DNA of 22,615 bases from an uncultured Parvibacter sp. (GCA_910587945.1 CAJUNI010000032.1:1-22615), one strand, 5' to 3'; positions 6,278 through 14,963 are shown, numbered from the stretch's first letter. The notes: generated from the sequence alone by a model not told the origin. A program made the numbers and translations.

Positions 6278-8599
6278 ATGAGAGCCGCTGAAGTTATCGT
6301 AGATATTCCCACCCAAGCCCTAGACACAGCCTTTACCTATGTGGTGCCCGACTCCTTAGAGTTGTCTGAGCCCCTCGAGGTAGGCTGTGCAGTGCTTGTG
6401 CCTTTTGGTGGCCGTAAAGCGGTCGGATTTGTTATGGCATTAGGCTCGGTGGAGGAGATAAGTGCTCTCACCGCTGCCGATACAGATCGTCTCAAGCCCA
6501 TAGAGAAGGTGCTCACTCGTTCGTTTTTTGACGAAGAGGGTGCTGCCACGGCAAAGTTTATTGCCGAGCACTATATTGCTCCACTTTCAGCTTGCGTTCG
6601 CCTTTTTACGCCTCCGGGAGCAGTGCCGCGGGTGGTGCGCGGTGCCCACGGAGGATGGCGCGTGGAAGCGCCCACGCTCGGCGAAGTGGATGACCGCTGG
6701 GTGCGGCTTACCGATGAGGGACGAACCTATACACCGCGCGCCAATGCCTACAAACAGCAGCTTATTTTGACGGCGCTACAGTCAGGGGAGTTGCGGGTTA
6801 CTGACCTGACCAATGAGATTGGAGCGGTGGATAGCACCTTAAAGGCGCTCGAAGAAAAGGGTGTCATTGCCATTGAGCGTCGCCGACGACTGCGTAATCC
6901 CTATCAACTGAAGGAGCAGGACAGCAACGAACCTCTTATTGCTCACCCGTGCACCCATCAACTAACTGAAGGTCAGTTGGTTGCCATTGATGCCATCAAT
7001 AAAGCGCGAGCGGCCCAGGATGGTTCCGTGGTGTTGGTTGATGGGGTAACCGGCTCTGGAAAAACCGAAGTCTATTTGCAGGCGATTGAGGCTACGCTTG
7101 AGGCTGGTAGAAGCGCCATCGTGCTCGTGCCTGAGATTTCTCTTACCCCTCAAACAGTAGCGCGTTTTAGGGGTCGGTTTGGGAATTCAGTGGCCGTGCT
7201 TCACTCTCGTATGAGTCATGGGGAGCGCTTTGATACCTGGGATATGATCCGTGAAGGGCGCGCTCGGGTAGTGGTAGGACCACGAAGTGCCCTTTTCGCC
7301 CCTCTTACTAACGTAGGGCTCATCGTTATTGACGAAGAGCACGAGCAAACCTATAAGCAAGAGAATGCCCCACGTTATCATGCGCGAGAGGTGGCCGCTT
7401 GGATGGCTGCTCGCTCCGGTGCTGCCTTGGTCCTCGGATCTGCCACGCCCTCTATCGAGACCCTTCATCGTTGTGCAAAAGATGAGCGGTGGCAGCGCGT
7501 GGTCTTGGCAGAGCGGGCCAACGGCCAGCCAATGCCTCCCATTGAAGTCATCGACATGGCCCAGGAATTTGGTAGTGGTTCTCGCTCGATGTTTTCGCGA
7601 CGCTTGACCCAGGCGCTCACGGAAGAATTGAGGGCGGGTCGCAAAGTGGTGCTCCTGTTGAATCAGCGGGGCTTTGCCCGGTTCGTACTTTGTCGTGAAT
7701 GTGGCTTTGTGCCGGAGTGTCCTTCTTGCTCCACGTCGCTCACCTATCACGAAGACGGCGCGGAACTTATCTGCCATCACTGTGGCTATCATGAGCCTCT
7801 TCCCTCAACCTGTCCTCACTGTGAAAGTCCTTACTTGCGGAAGTTTGGTGCTGGCACCCAGCGCGTTGAGAGCGATCTTCGACAGCTCCTCAATGATGCC
7901 CACCTAGAAGCGGTGCCCATCATTCGCATGGATGCTGATACGACAAAAACTAAAGGCTCTCATCAGGCACTGCTCGAGCAATTTGGTTCAGCGGGAGCCT
8001 CGGTATTGCTGGGCACTCAAATGATTGCAAAAGGGTTGGACTTTGATGAGGTTACCCTTGTTGGGGTCATCAATGCAGATACCCAATTGAATCTGCCCGA
8101 TTATCGTGCTGGGGAGCGTACCTTCAATTTAGTGGAACAGGTGGCGGGTCGTGCTGGGCGAGCCACCTTAGCCGGGCGCGTTTTGGTGCAAACCTACGAA
8201 GCAAACGCTGCAGCCATAGCGGCAGCAGCACACTATGACCGTGTAGGATTTCTCAACGCAGAACTGCCGAAACGACGTCTACTGGGTTATCCTCCCTATG
8301 CGCGTTTAGCGAATGTTCTTGTGTGGGGGTCCACCCAGGAAGCCACCGAGGAAGCTGCACGGGAACTGGAGCGGGAGGTCAAGCAAGCCGTCTTTGAGCG
8401 CGGAGGGTCTGAGTGGGAAGTATTGCCAGCCTCTCCCTGTGTTTTGGAGAAGCTTCGAGGTACCTATCGCTGGCATATCTTAGTGAAGGCTCCGCCTGAG
8501 GCTGACATTGCGGCAGTTTTGACACCGCTATTCCGGTCGCGCAAAGCGAGTGATGCGGTGAACGTGGCGGTAGACGTTGATCCTATGAACCTGCTTTGA
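6278..8599 (+). CDS. priA: Primosomal replication-restart helicase PriA
   Basis: PriA recognises abandoned forks and D-loops and reloads the replisome through its 3'-5' superfamily 2 helicase. This 773-residue protein has the N-terminal fork-binding region (VDIPTQALDTAFTYVVP, 8-24), Walker A GVTGSGKT (256-263), Walker B DEEH (352-355), GSATPS (387-392), and an inserted zinc domain with four cysteine pairs (472/475, 481/484, 499/502, 512/515). GTQMIAKGLDF and QVAGRAGR in the second helicase half are also present. All key motifs are intact, in contrast to some actinobacterial PriA proteins that have lost helicase motifs. The start ATG has no recognisable Shine-Dalgarno and lies 24 nt after metK; expression may be leaderless or by read-through from metK. 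Confidence 0.97.
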   Translation: MRAAEVIVDIPTQALDTAFTYVVPDSLELSEPLEVGCAVLVPFGGRKAVGFVMALGSVEEISALTAADTDRLKPIEKVLTRSFFDEEGAATAKFIAEHYIAPLSACVRLFTPPGAVPRVVRGAHGGWRVEAPTLGEVDDRWVRLTDEGRTYTPRANAYKQQLILTALQSGELRVTDLTNEIGAVDSTLKALEEKGVIAIERRRRLRNPYQLKEQDSNEPLIAHPCTHQLTEGQLVAIDAINKARAAQDGSVVLVDGVTGSGKTEVYLQAIEATLEAGRSAIVLVPEISLTPQTVARFRGRFGNSVAVLHSRMSHGERFDTWDMIREGRARVVVGPRSALFAPLTNVGLIVIDEEHEQTYKQENAPRYHAREVAAWMAARSGAALVLGSATPSIETLHRCAKDERWQRVVLAERANGQPMPPIEVIDMAQEFGSGSRSMFSRRLTQALTEELRAGRKVVLLLNQRGFARFVLCRECGFVPECPSCSTSLTYHEDGAELICHHCGYHEPLPSTCPHCESPYLRKFGAGTQRVESDLRQLLNDAHLEAVPIIRMDADTTKTKGSHQALLEQFGSAGASVLLGTQMIAKGLDFDEVTLVGVINADTQLNLPDYRAGERTFNLVEQVAGRAGRATLAGRVLVQTYEANAAAIAAAAHYDRVGFLNAELPKRRLLGYPPYARLANVLVWGSTQEATEEAARELEREVKQAVFERGGSEWEVLPASPCVLEKLRGTYRWHILVKAPPEADIAAVLTPLFRSRKASDAVNVAVDVDPMNLL

Positions 8600-8708
8600 T
8601 ACTCGCTGAAATCGATGGTCTGTGGCTGTTGGTTTTCTCTTGATTGGTAGGAGCCTGGCCTCGGGCAGTTGCTATGGAAACTGGTGCAGCGCGACAACAA
8701 GAGAAGTC

Positions 8709-8737
8709 TTGAGATTACTAATTCCTTGTGTTAATAT
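8709..8737 (+). promoter_or_regulatory. Promoter of the primary sigma factor gene
   Basis: TTGAGA (8709-8714), 17 bases, then TAATAT (8732-8737): a sigma-70-type promoter in the 207-bp gap after priA. The predicted start is near 8744, giving a leader of about 63 nt. A second, weaker -10-like TACTAT lies at 8759-8764. Confidence 0.65.
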
Positions 8738-8806
8738 TTTCGTTCGCGCATTTCGCCCTACTATGGCGAAGCTATGCCCATATCACCTCGTGAGGAGGAA
8801 CAACGC

Positions 8807-10117
8807 GTGGCAAAAGCGACCGCTACAACTAAACAAAAGACAGCTAAAACAAAGACGAAAGCTGCCAAAGACGTAGAAGTAAAAACCCAAGAAGTTTCAG
8901 CAGATACTCTGGATGTCGAAGAAGAAGTATTAGCCATCGAAGATGAAGAAGGCGATTCCGCTGTCATTATTGACGCCAAGGCGGGTGAAGTCTCGGATGG
9001 TGATGATGCAGACTCTTCCTTAACCGAAGAAAAGCTCGAGGCCGGAGTAGACGAAGACGATGAGGATCTTCTGGCGGGCATTCCTGAGGAAGAACTCAAA
9101 GCAGCCTCCGATGTATCGCTGCCTAAAGTGCGTTCAACCCGGGTTTCTAAGTCAAAGGCCCGCAAGCGTAACGCCGATGCAAATGTCACCATGCTTACCG
9201 GTGACCCGGTTCGTATGTACCTCAAGGAAATCGGTAAGGTGCCCCTGCTTACGGCAGCAGAAGAAATTGACCTTGCCATGAAAATTGAGGCTGGCGTTGC
9301 GGCTACCGAAGAGCTTGAGAAGGCCGAAGAAGAAGGTATTGAACTTGAGCGCCGTGAGAAGCGTCGCTTAGGCCGTATTGAGCAAGTAGGTTTAGACGCG
9401 AAGCAACAGCTGATTGAAGCTAACTTGCGACTGGTTGTGTCTATTGCAAAGCGCTATGTGGGTCGTGGCATGCTGTTCTTGGACCTGATCCAAGAAGGCA
9501 ATCTGGGTCTTATTCGCGCCGTGGAAAAGTTCGACTACACTAAGGGCTTCAAATTCTCTACCTATGCCACCTGGTGGATTCGCCAAGCTATCACCCGCGC
9601 TATCGCTGATCAGGCCCGTACTATTCGCATTCCGGTGCATATGGTAGAAACCATCAATAAGCTTGTGCGTATTCAGCGCCAGTTGCTCCAAGAATTGGGT
9701 CGGGAACCAACCCCGGAAGAGATTGGCGAGCAAATGGGCCTTACGGCCGAGCGCGTTCGTGAGATTCAAAAGATTTCTCAAGAGCCGGTTTCGCTGGAAA
9801 CGCCGATTGGTGAAGAAGAAGACTCGCAACTGGGCGACTTCATTGAAGACGATGCGGCAGTGGTGCCTCCGGATGCAGCAAGCTTCTCAATGCTCCAGGA
9901 GCAATTGGCGAAGGTGCTGGACAGCTTAGCTGAGCGTGAGCGCAAAGTTATCAGCCTGCGTTTTGGTCTTGAGGATGGCCATCCACGTACTCTGGAAGAA
10001 GTGGGTCGCGAGTTTGGCGTAACCCGTGAGCGTATTCGTCAAATTGAGTCGAAGACCTTAGCGAAGCTTCGACATCCTTCTCGTTCTTCAAAACTGAAGG
10101 ACTACCTGGAGGATTAA
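8807..10117 (+). CDS. rpoD: Primary RNA polymerase sigma factor (RpoD/SigA)
   Basis: Directs core RNA polymerase to housekeeping promoters. In 436 residues the N-terminus is Lys/Thr/Ala-rich (1-25), then strongly acidic (about 35-100), then basic (106-121). Conserved regions follow: region 1.2 from DPVRMYLKEIG (133-143), region 2 with RLVVSIAKRYVGRGM, LDLIQEGNLGLIRAVEKFD and the -10-reading FSTYATWWIRQAI (250-262), region 3 (about 275-340), and region 4 with the -35-reading helix-turn-helix TLEEVGREFGVTRERIRQIE (395-414). Complete regions 1.2-4 and the terminal KLKDYLED mark it as primary rather than alternative. The GTG at 8807 is chosen because GAGGAGG lies 8 nt upstream; an upstream in-frame ATG at 8774 has no such site. 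It has its own promoter and terminator. The unusual N-terminus recalls actinobacterial HrdB/SigA. Confidence 0.96.
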   Translation: MAKATATTKQKTAKTKTKAAKDVEVKTQEVSADTLDVEEEVLAIEDEEGDSAVIIDAKAGEVSDGDDADSSLTEEKLEAGVDEDDEDLLAGIPEEELKAASDVSLPKVRSTRVSKSKARKRNADANVTMLTGDPVRMYLKEIGKVPLLTAAEEIDLAMKIEAGVAATEELEKAEEEGIELERREKRRLGRIEQVGLDAKQQLIEANLRLVVSIAKRYVGRGMLFLDLIQEGNLGLIRAVEKFDYTKGFKFSTYATWWIRQAITRAIADQARTIRIPVHMVETINKLVRIQRQLLQELGREPTPEEIGEQMGLTAERVREIQKISQEPVSLETPIGEEEDSQLGDFIEDDAAVVPPDAASFSMLQEQLAKVLDSLAERERKVISLRFGLEDGHPRTLEEVGREFGVTRERIRQIESKTLAKLRHPSRSSKLKDYLED

Positions 10118-10167
10118 ATCGGGTCCGCTCAGGCGGCAAAGAGCGTTCACGTATCTGGTAGCTAGTG

Positions 10168-10202
10168 ATGGGACTGGAGATAAACATCCAGCCCCATTTT
10201 TT
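10168..10202 (+). terminator. Rho-independent terminator after the sigma factor gene
   Basis: ATGGG-A-CTGGA (10168-10178) pairs with TCCAG-C-CCCAT (10187-10197) with one A/C mismatch and an 8-nt loop, followed by a run of six T. Confidence 0.8.
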
Positions 10203-10322
10203 GTTCCATGTTCTTTTGCGTAACTCATCAACAGCTCGTCAAAAATTGCGACCTAATCGGTGTGGCTATCTCTTATTGATGCCTAAGATAGAGCTGGTTA
10301 ACAAATCACCTAGGAGGCAATT

Positions 10323-10832
10323 ATGGAGTATCAAGATCTCATCGAGCAGCGTTATTCATGCCGAAAGTTTACTGATGAAGCTCTCACTCAGTCAGAACTG
10401 GAGGCTATTCTTGAAGCGGGACGCGTTGCGCCATCAGCCATCAATAGACAGCCTTGGCGCTTTTTGGTGTTGCAGGGAGAAGATCTTGCCAAAGTTGATG
10501 AGTGTTCCCGTTGTCGTTATAACGCACCCACAGCTATTTTGGTTTGCTTTAACCAGGAAGAGTCAGCTAAGAATCCGGTTGTAACCCCAGATTATGGATG
10601 GATTGATAGCGGACTCGCGCTCATGCAAATGGCTCTTGAGGCAAAAAATCTTGGCCTGGATAGTTGTATTGTGGGGGCCTACGAGCCGGCAGTAGCTCGA
10701 GAGGTGTTTGCAATACCAGAATCAGTGGTGCCCTATCAGTTCTTAATGGTTGGCCATGGCGCTATGGAACCAGCCCAGCTTCACAACGAGCGTCGTCCTT
10801 TAGATGAGATTGTCCATTACGGGAGTTTTTAG
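10323..10832 (+). CDS. Small nitroreductase-family flavoprotein
   Basis: A 169-residue member of the FMN-dependent nitroreductase superfamily. The FMN-phosphate-binding start RYSCRKF (10-16) and APSAINRQPWRF (36-47) are typical, followed by a helix with DSGLALMQMALEAKNLGLDSCIVG and a C-terminal basic segment HNERRPLDEIVHYG. Proteins of this size usually form flavin dimers reducing nitro compounds, quinones or flavins with NAD(P)H; substrate and physiological role are not predictable. AGGAGG lies 5 nt before the ATG. It has an extra Cys pair around CSRCRYN (83-89) in place of a longer loop. It appears monocistronic, between a terminator and a separate candidate promoter for the next gene. Confidence 0.88.
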   Translation: MEYQDLIEQRYSCRKFTDEALTQSELEAILEAGRVAPSAINRQPWRFLVLQGEDLAKVDECSRCRYNAPTAILVCFNQEESAKNPVVTPDYGWIDSGLALMQMALEAKNLGLDSCIVGAYEPAVAREVFAIPESVVPYQFLMVGHGAMEPAQLHNERRPLDEIVHYGSF

Positions 10833-10887
10833 ACTCTCTACAGCAGAGGTAGGTTGCCGAAGTATTCGTTCCTGGGACCTAGAGGCC

Positions 10888-10917
10888 TTAGGTGCGAGCT
10901 AGGAGCGATGCTACTAT
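10888..10917 (+). promoter_or_regulatory. Candidate promoter of the rRNA methyltransferase gene
   Basis: TTAGGT and TACTAT are separated by 18 bases and lie about 35 bp before the start codon; an overlapping TATACA (10915-10920) is an alternative -10. Only the -10 is good, so confidence is limited. Confidence 0.35.
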
Positions 10918-10951
10918 ACAAAAAGCTATCACCGTTTGAGAGAGGCTTTGC

Positions 10952-13264
10952 ATGGCCCAACATAAACCTGCCCAGAACACAAATCACCTCGAATTCTTCG
11001 CTACGTGTTTACCGGGTACGGAAGCACTATTGGCTCAGGAACTCAAAGACCTCTCCATTGCTAAAGTACGGCCTCTGAAGGGGGGTGTGACGTTCTTTGC
11101 CTCAGCTCATGCAGTGCTTCGTGTTTGTCTGTGGTCCCGGTTGTCAGGGCGTATTTTGTTGACGTTGGGCCGAGTAGATGCCACCGATGCCGATGCGCTT
11201 TATCGCGAAGTCTACAACCTGCCCTGGGAGTCCATTCTTAGCGCCGATGCTGTACTTGGAGTTCGAGGTCGAGGCACGAACGAAGCGTTGCGTAATAGTC
11301 ACTTCATGGACCTGAAGGCAAAAGATGCCATATGTGATCGGCTGCGCGAAAAAACCGGGAAGCGACCGTCGGTGGATGCTAAGCAAGCCACGGCTGTAAT
11401 AGAGATCCGTCTTAAAGAGCACAAAGCCACGGTGTCGTTGGATCTCACGGGGGCGTCGCTCCACCAACGGTCCTATCTGAATGACGGAGATGGGCAGAAT
11501 GCTTCCTCTACCTGTGCATTGGCTGCCAGCGTTTTGGCTCTTGCCCAGTGGAACGAGAAAGCTCAGCAAGGTTGGGGGTTTATAGACCCCGCCTGTGACG
11601 ATGGCATTATGGCTTGTGAAGCGGCATCTATCCTTTCGCATCAGGCTCCGAGTCTATATCGGTCTCAGTGGGGCTTTTATGCCTGGACTGAATTTGATAG
11701 CGAGTACTGGGAGGATCTTCTTGCGCAAGCAGACGAACGCTTTGAGGTGGGACTTGCGGCCTTGGGGGTTGCTGCCATGACTGCAGAGGCTCCTTGTAAA
11801 GAGCAGGTTCGTGTCGTGGGTCTGTCAGAATCATCGCCCTCCATTGCTCGGGCACGCACCCATGCTAAGGCGGCAGGACTTCGATCGGTCCTCTCCATTG
11901 AGGCTGCAAATGAAAATCAATCGGAGGTACTCAGCCGTTTAGCAACACGAACGCGTCAAGAGCAGTCAGACGCCGCCATCCTCGTGGGACATAGCGTTCC
12001 GCTAGAACGAGATTCTCAAGACGCTCGCGCGCTGGCGGAAGTTTCTGCTTGTATTGAAGCCTATCAGCAAAGCCCTGAGGGTTCAGAGTTTGCCTGGAGT
12101 GCTACAGAAGCCATTGATGATCGGTTTTCTGAGTCGGCTCTATCAAAGATAACTACCGTACGCGGGCAGACAAAGATTGTACTCGAGGTTTTAGGAGGAC
12201 CGCTCCAGAGCCTTCATAGCCTCGTGGTACCTGATCCTTTTGGCGGGAAAGATCATGAGGTATTAGTCCACGATCAGGCAGCTCAGCAATTCGCTTCCCG
12301 GCTTGCAAAAGTAGCGCGAGAGCGGAGACGCTGGGCAAAGCGGGAGGGAATATCGGCCTACCGAATTTATGACGCCGACCTACCGGATTACGCCTGTGCC
12401 ATCGATCTATATCAAGGAACCGGGGAAACTGAAGGACGCACCTTCATTCACTTGGCGGAATATCAAGCTCCGTCATCGGTGGACCCTGCGCTTGCCCGGC
12501 GGCGCTTTGAAGACATGCTTGCGCTTACCCCTGTGGTACTCGGTGTTCGCCCCGATGAGGTGTTCTCCAAGCTGCGTACGCGCTCTAAGGGAGGTTCTCA
12601 ATATAGCGATTACGGACACCGAAACTACGTTATTCAAAGCCAAGAGGGCGGCCTAACATTTGAACTCGATCTAGCAGGCTACTTGGATACGGGACTCTTC
12701 CTTGATCACCGTATAACGCGTTCCCTTGTGGGCGCCCAAGCCAAAGCTAAGCGCTTCTTGAACTTGTTTGCCTATACCGGATCGGCTACGGTTTACGCGG
12801 CCGCGGGAGGAGCCACCGAAACCACGACGGTCGATTTAAGTCAAACCTATCTGGATTGGGCTGCACGAAATATGGCTGCTAATGGGTTCACCTGTGGCTC
12901 GGGCACTCCTCATCAGCTGGTGAAGGCTGATGTGATGGCCTGGATTACCCAAGCACGCAGAGAGCGTAAGACCTTTGATCTCATCTTTGTTGATCCGCCT
13001 ACGTTTTCCAATTCCAAAGCCATGGGAAAGCGTACCTGGGATGTGCAACGGGATCACGTAGAACTCCTTGTGGGCGTGTCGCGGCTATTGGCGCCTCAGG
13101 GTGAGGCAATCTTCTCCTGCAATCTACGCAATTTCAAACCTGATTGGGACGAACTTGAGCGTCTCGGGGTTGAAATGGAAGATATTACGGCATCTACGAT
13201 TGCCCACGATTTTGAGCGCAATCCCAAGATCCATCATTGCTATCGAGTTCGCCGGAAAAAGTAA
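10952..13264 (+). CDS. rlmL: RlmKL-type 23S rRNA methyltransferase fusion with degenerate RlmL half
   Basis: In E. coli this two-domain enzyme makes m2G2445 (RlmL half) and m7G2069 (RlmK half) in 23S rRNA. Here 770 residues show a THUMP-containing RNA-binding part (about 45-170, ending TGASLHQRSYL), an RlmL-like methyltransferase domain (about 180-425) and an RlmK domain (about 440-770). The RlmK half is intact: FLNLFAYTGSATVYAAAGGA (602-621) binds SAM, VDLS (627-630) follows, and FVDPPTFSNSK (679-689) is the catalytic region. In the RlmL half, the expected DPMCGSGT is DPACDDGI (212-219) and the NPPYGERL catalytic motif is absent, its place near 341-352 holding AAILVGHSVPLE. The N-terminal half thus probably no longer methylates but may still position RNA. 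AGAGAGG lies 6 nt upstream of the ATG. No frameshift is seen. Confidence 0.88.
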   Translation: MAQHKPAQNTNHLEFFATCLPGTEALLAQELKDLSIAKVRPLKGGVTFFASAHAVLRVCLWSRLSGRILLTLGRVDATDADALYREVYNLPWESILSADAVLGVRGRGTNEALRNSHFMDLKAKDAICDRLREKTGKRPSVDAKQATAVIEIRLKEHKATVSLDLTGASLHQRSYLNDGDGQNASSTCALAASVLALAQWNEKAQQGWGFIDPACDDGIMACEAASILSHQAPSLYRSQWGFYAWTEFDSEYWEDLLAQADERFEVGLAALGVAAMTAEAPCKEQVRVVGLSESSPSIARARTHAKAAGLRSVLSIEAANENQSEVLSRLATRTRQEQSDAAILVGHSVPLERDSQDARALAEVSACIEAYQQSPEGSEFAWSATEAIDDRFSESALSKITTVRGQTKIVLEVLGGPLQSLHSLVVPDPFGGKDHEVLVHDQAAQQFASRLAKVARERRRWAKREGISAYRIYDADLPDYACAIDLYQGTGETEGRTFIHLAEYQAPSSVDPALARRRFEDMLALTPVVLGVRPDEVFSKLRTRSKGGSQYSDYGHRNYVIQSQEGGLTFELDLAGYLDTGLFLDHRITRSLVGAQAKAKRFLNLFAYTGSATVYAAAGGATETTTVDLSQTYLDWAARNMAANGFTCGSGTPHQLVKADVMAWITQARRERKTFDLIFVDPPTFSNSKAMGKRTWDVQRDHVELLVGVSRLLAPQGEAIFSCNLRNFKPDWDELERLGVEMEDITASTIAHDFERNPKIHHCYRVRRKK

Positions 13265-13389
13265 TTCATCTTTTCTCTAGGCTTAGGCAGGAACCTAGGA
13301 ACTGCATAAAGTCGTTGGATTCACTCTGAACTGGGGAAATAAAAGATTGAGAATCATCTGGGCAGCAGTTCTCTAAATGTAGTAGAGTG

Positions 13390-13417
13390 ACCAACCACGA
13401 GGATTTATCCGTTTGGT
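13390..13417 (+). repeat. Leader hairpin ahead of the purine permease
   Basis: ACCAA (13390-13394) pairs with TTGGT (13413-13417), AC (13397-13398) with GT (13411-13412), and GGAT (13401-13404) with ATCC (13407-13410), leaving two 2-nt bulges on the 5' side and a very tight TT loop. It ends 3 nt before the Shine-Dalgarno AAGGGGAG. A regulatory role is possible; it does not resemble the purine riboswitch. Confidence 0.3.
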
Positions 13418-13430
13418 GGGAAGGGGAGCC

Positions 13431-14741
13431 ATGGAGCAGTTCTTTAAGATTAAACAGAGAGGTTCAACGGTATCAACGGAAGTCGTCGGTGGTTTAACTA
13501 CCTTTTTGGCGATGGCTTATATTGTTGCCGTTAACCCCGCTATTCTGGCGGACGCTGGGGTGCCGTTTACGGCAGGCCTGACCGCTACGTGCGTCGGCGC
13601 CGCCATCATGACCTTGGTTATGGGCTTGGTAACCAATCGTCCTTTAGCCTTGGCCTCAGGTATGGGAATCAACGCTGTGGTGGCCTATGGCATGTGCGCC
13701 TCTCTAGGTATTTACTGGCGCATTGCTATGGCGGTCGTGTTCCTCGAGGGTATTGTTATCTTAGGGTTGGTACTTGGCGGCCTCAGAAAAGCCGTGATGG
13801 ATGCAATTCCGGTGGATCTGCGTCATGCCATTGGTATCGGTATTGGCTTATTTATTGCCTTTATTGGTCTTAAGGGTGCAGGGCTTGTTATTGCCGATGA
13901 ATCTACACTCATTGCGCTGGGACCCTTAGGGGAACCCACGAGCATCGTGGCACTCTGTTCGCTCATTGTGGCTATCATTTTGACCATTCTCGGAGTTCGC
14001 GGTGGTCTGCTTATTTCTATCGTGGTGGCCGTACTTATTGGTATTCCCTTAGGCGTTACCTCATTGCCTACCGAATGGAGTTTTGGTTTAGACTTCTCCG
14101 CCTTTGCCGCTCCATTCCAGTCAGTAGATGGTACGTTAGCCATCGTCCAGGTATTCGCTCAACCAGCTCTGCTTCTCTTTGTGTTTAGTTTGCTCATGAG
14201 TGACTTCTTCGACACCATGGGTACGGTGCTTGCCGTCGCTCGCCAAGGAGACTTTGTTGATAAGAAGGGCAACGTAGAAGACATTCAGCCCATTCTGATG
14301 GTTGACTCGGCTGCAGCGGCTGTGGGTGGATTTATGGGTGCAAGCTCAATCACGACGTTTGTGGAATCCACTTCCGGTGTTGCAGCGGGAGCGCGTACGG
14401 GCCTCTCGAATGTGGTCGTAGCCATCCTCTTCTTATTCTGCGCCTTTATGGCACCGATCTTCGGGATGGTATCCAGTGCTGCTACCTGTGGCGCGTTGGT
14501 GGTTGTGGGCTATCTCATGATGACCGACATCGGCGACATCTCCTGGAAAGAGCCCGAAATGGCGTTCCCGGCATTTCTTATCATTGTGGGTATTCCTTTT
14601 ACCTATTCCATCACGAACGGTATCGGTCTCGGCTTTATTGCCTACGTCATCCTGATGGTGGCACGCGGACGTATTGCCTCGGTTAAGCCGCTCATGTGGG
14701 TGTCGGCCCTTGCCTTCCTCTTGATGTTCATATTCGTCTAG
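13431..14741 (+). CDS. NCS2/AzgA-type purine permease
   Basis: A 436-residue polytopic inner-membrane protein of the AzgA branch of the NCS2 family, importing hypoxanthine, guanine or adenine by proton symport in characterised members. Seen are STEVVGGLTTFLAMAYIVAVNP near the N-terminus, the substrate-site-type segments ASGMGINAVVAYG and LRHAIGIGIGLFIAFIGLKGAGL, the family signature SDFFDTMGTVLAVARQG, and SSITTFVESTSGVAAGARTGL. The hydrophobicity pattern fits 12-14 helices. The ATG at 13431 lies just after AAGGGGAG (13421-13428); a TTG six codons earlier is in frame but is less likely. A hairpin sits directly upstream. Specificity among purines cannot be assigned from this sequence. Confidence 0.9.
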   Translation: MEQFFKIKQRGSTVSTEVVGGLTTFLAMAYIVAVNPAILADAGVPFTAGLTATCVGAAIMTLVMGLVTNRPLALASGMGINAVVAYGMCASLGIYWRIAMAVVFLEGIVILGLVLGGLRKAVMDAIPVDLRHAIGIGIGLFIAFIGLKGAGLVIADESTLIALGPLGEPTSIVALCSLIVAIILTILGVRGGLLISIVVAVLIGIPLGVTSLPTEWSFGLDFSAFAAPFQSVDGTLAIVQVFAQPALLLFVFSLLMSDFFDTMGTVLAVARQGDFVDKKGNVEDIQPILMVDSAAAAVGGFMGASSITTFVESTSGVAAGARTGLSNVVVAILFLFCAFMAPIFGMVSSAATCGALVVVGYLMMTDIGDISWKEPEMAFPAFLIIVGIPFTYSITNGIGLGFIAYVILMVARGRIASVKPLMWVSALAFLLMFIFV

Positions 14742-14758
14742 GGATAACACCATCAGAA

Positions 14759-14785
14759 AGCTTTTTTCCGTTTGGCAAAAAAGTT
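14759..14785. repeat. T/A-rich hairpin after the purine permease
   Basis: CTTTTTTCC (14761-14769) pairs with GG-C-AAAAAAG (14774-14783) around a GTTT loop, with one bulged C. It may help end permease transcription, but the T-run is in the ascending arm, so it is not a canonical terminator for the plus strand. Confidence 0.35.
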
Positions 14786-14786
14786 G

Positions 14787-14814
14787 TTGCACTGAATGCT
14801 GGTTTCGATATAAT
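14787..14814 (+). promoter_or_regulatory. Promoter of tRNA-Asn
   Basis: TTGCAC (14787-14792), 16 bases, then a perfect TATAAT (14809-14814). The predicted start is near 14821, about 26 nt before the mature tRNA 5' end. Confidence 0.75.
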
Positions 14815-14846
14815 TCTGTCTTGCGCTTGAGGGCGCGCCAAGAGAT

Positions 14847-14922
<76 letters not shown>

Positions 14923-14930
14923 GAAATTTT

Positions 14931-14963
14931 AAACAGACTGGGAGTTTTCCCAGTCTGTTTTTT
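14931..14963 (+). terminator. Rho-independent terminator after tRNA-Asn
   Basis: A perfect 13-bp stem, AAACAGACTGGGA (14931-14943) with TCCCAGTCTGTTT (14948-14960), loop GTTT, and a T run to 14963. Confidence 0.93.

Noticed and set aside
8761..9279. Leftward Ser-rich open frame opposite the sigma factor N-terminus
   Set aside because: The Ser/Ala richness is the reverse complement of the Glu/Asp/Ala-rich N-terminus of the sigma factor, not a real protein.
10246..10272. TTGCGA as -35 of a nitroreductase promoter
   Set aside because: No acceptable -10 occurs at 16-18 bp; only TATCTC at 15 bp, so not listed as a feature.
13265..13430. Purine riboswitch ahead of the purine permease
   Set aside because: The conserved three-way-junction and loop sequences are not present; only a small hairpin is seen.
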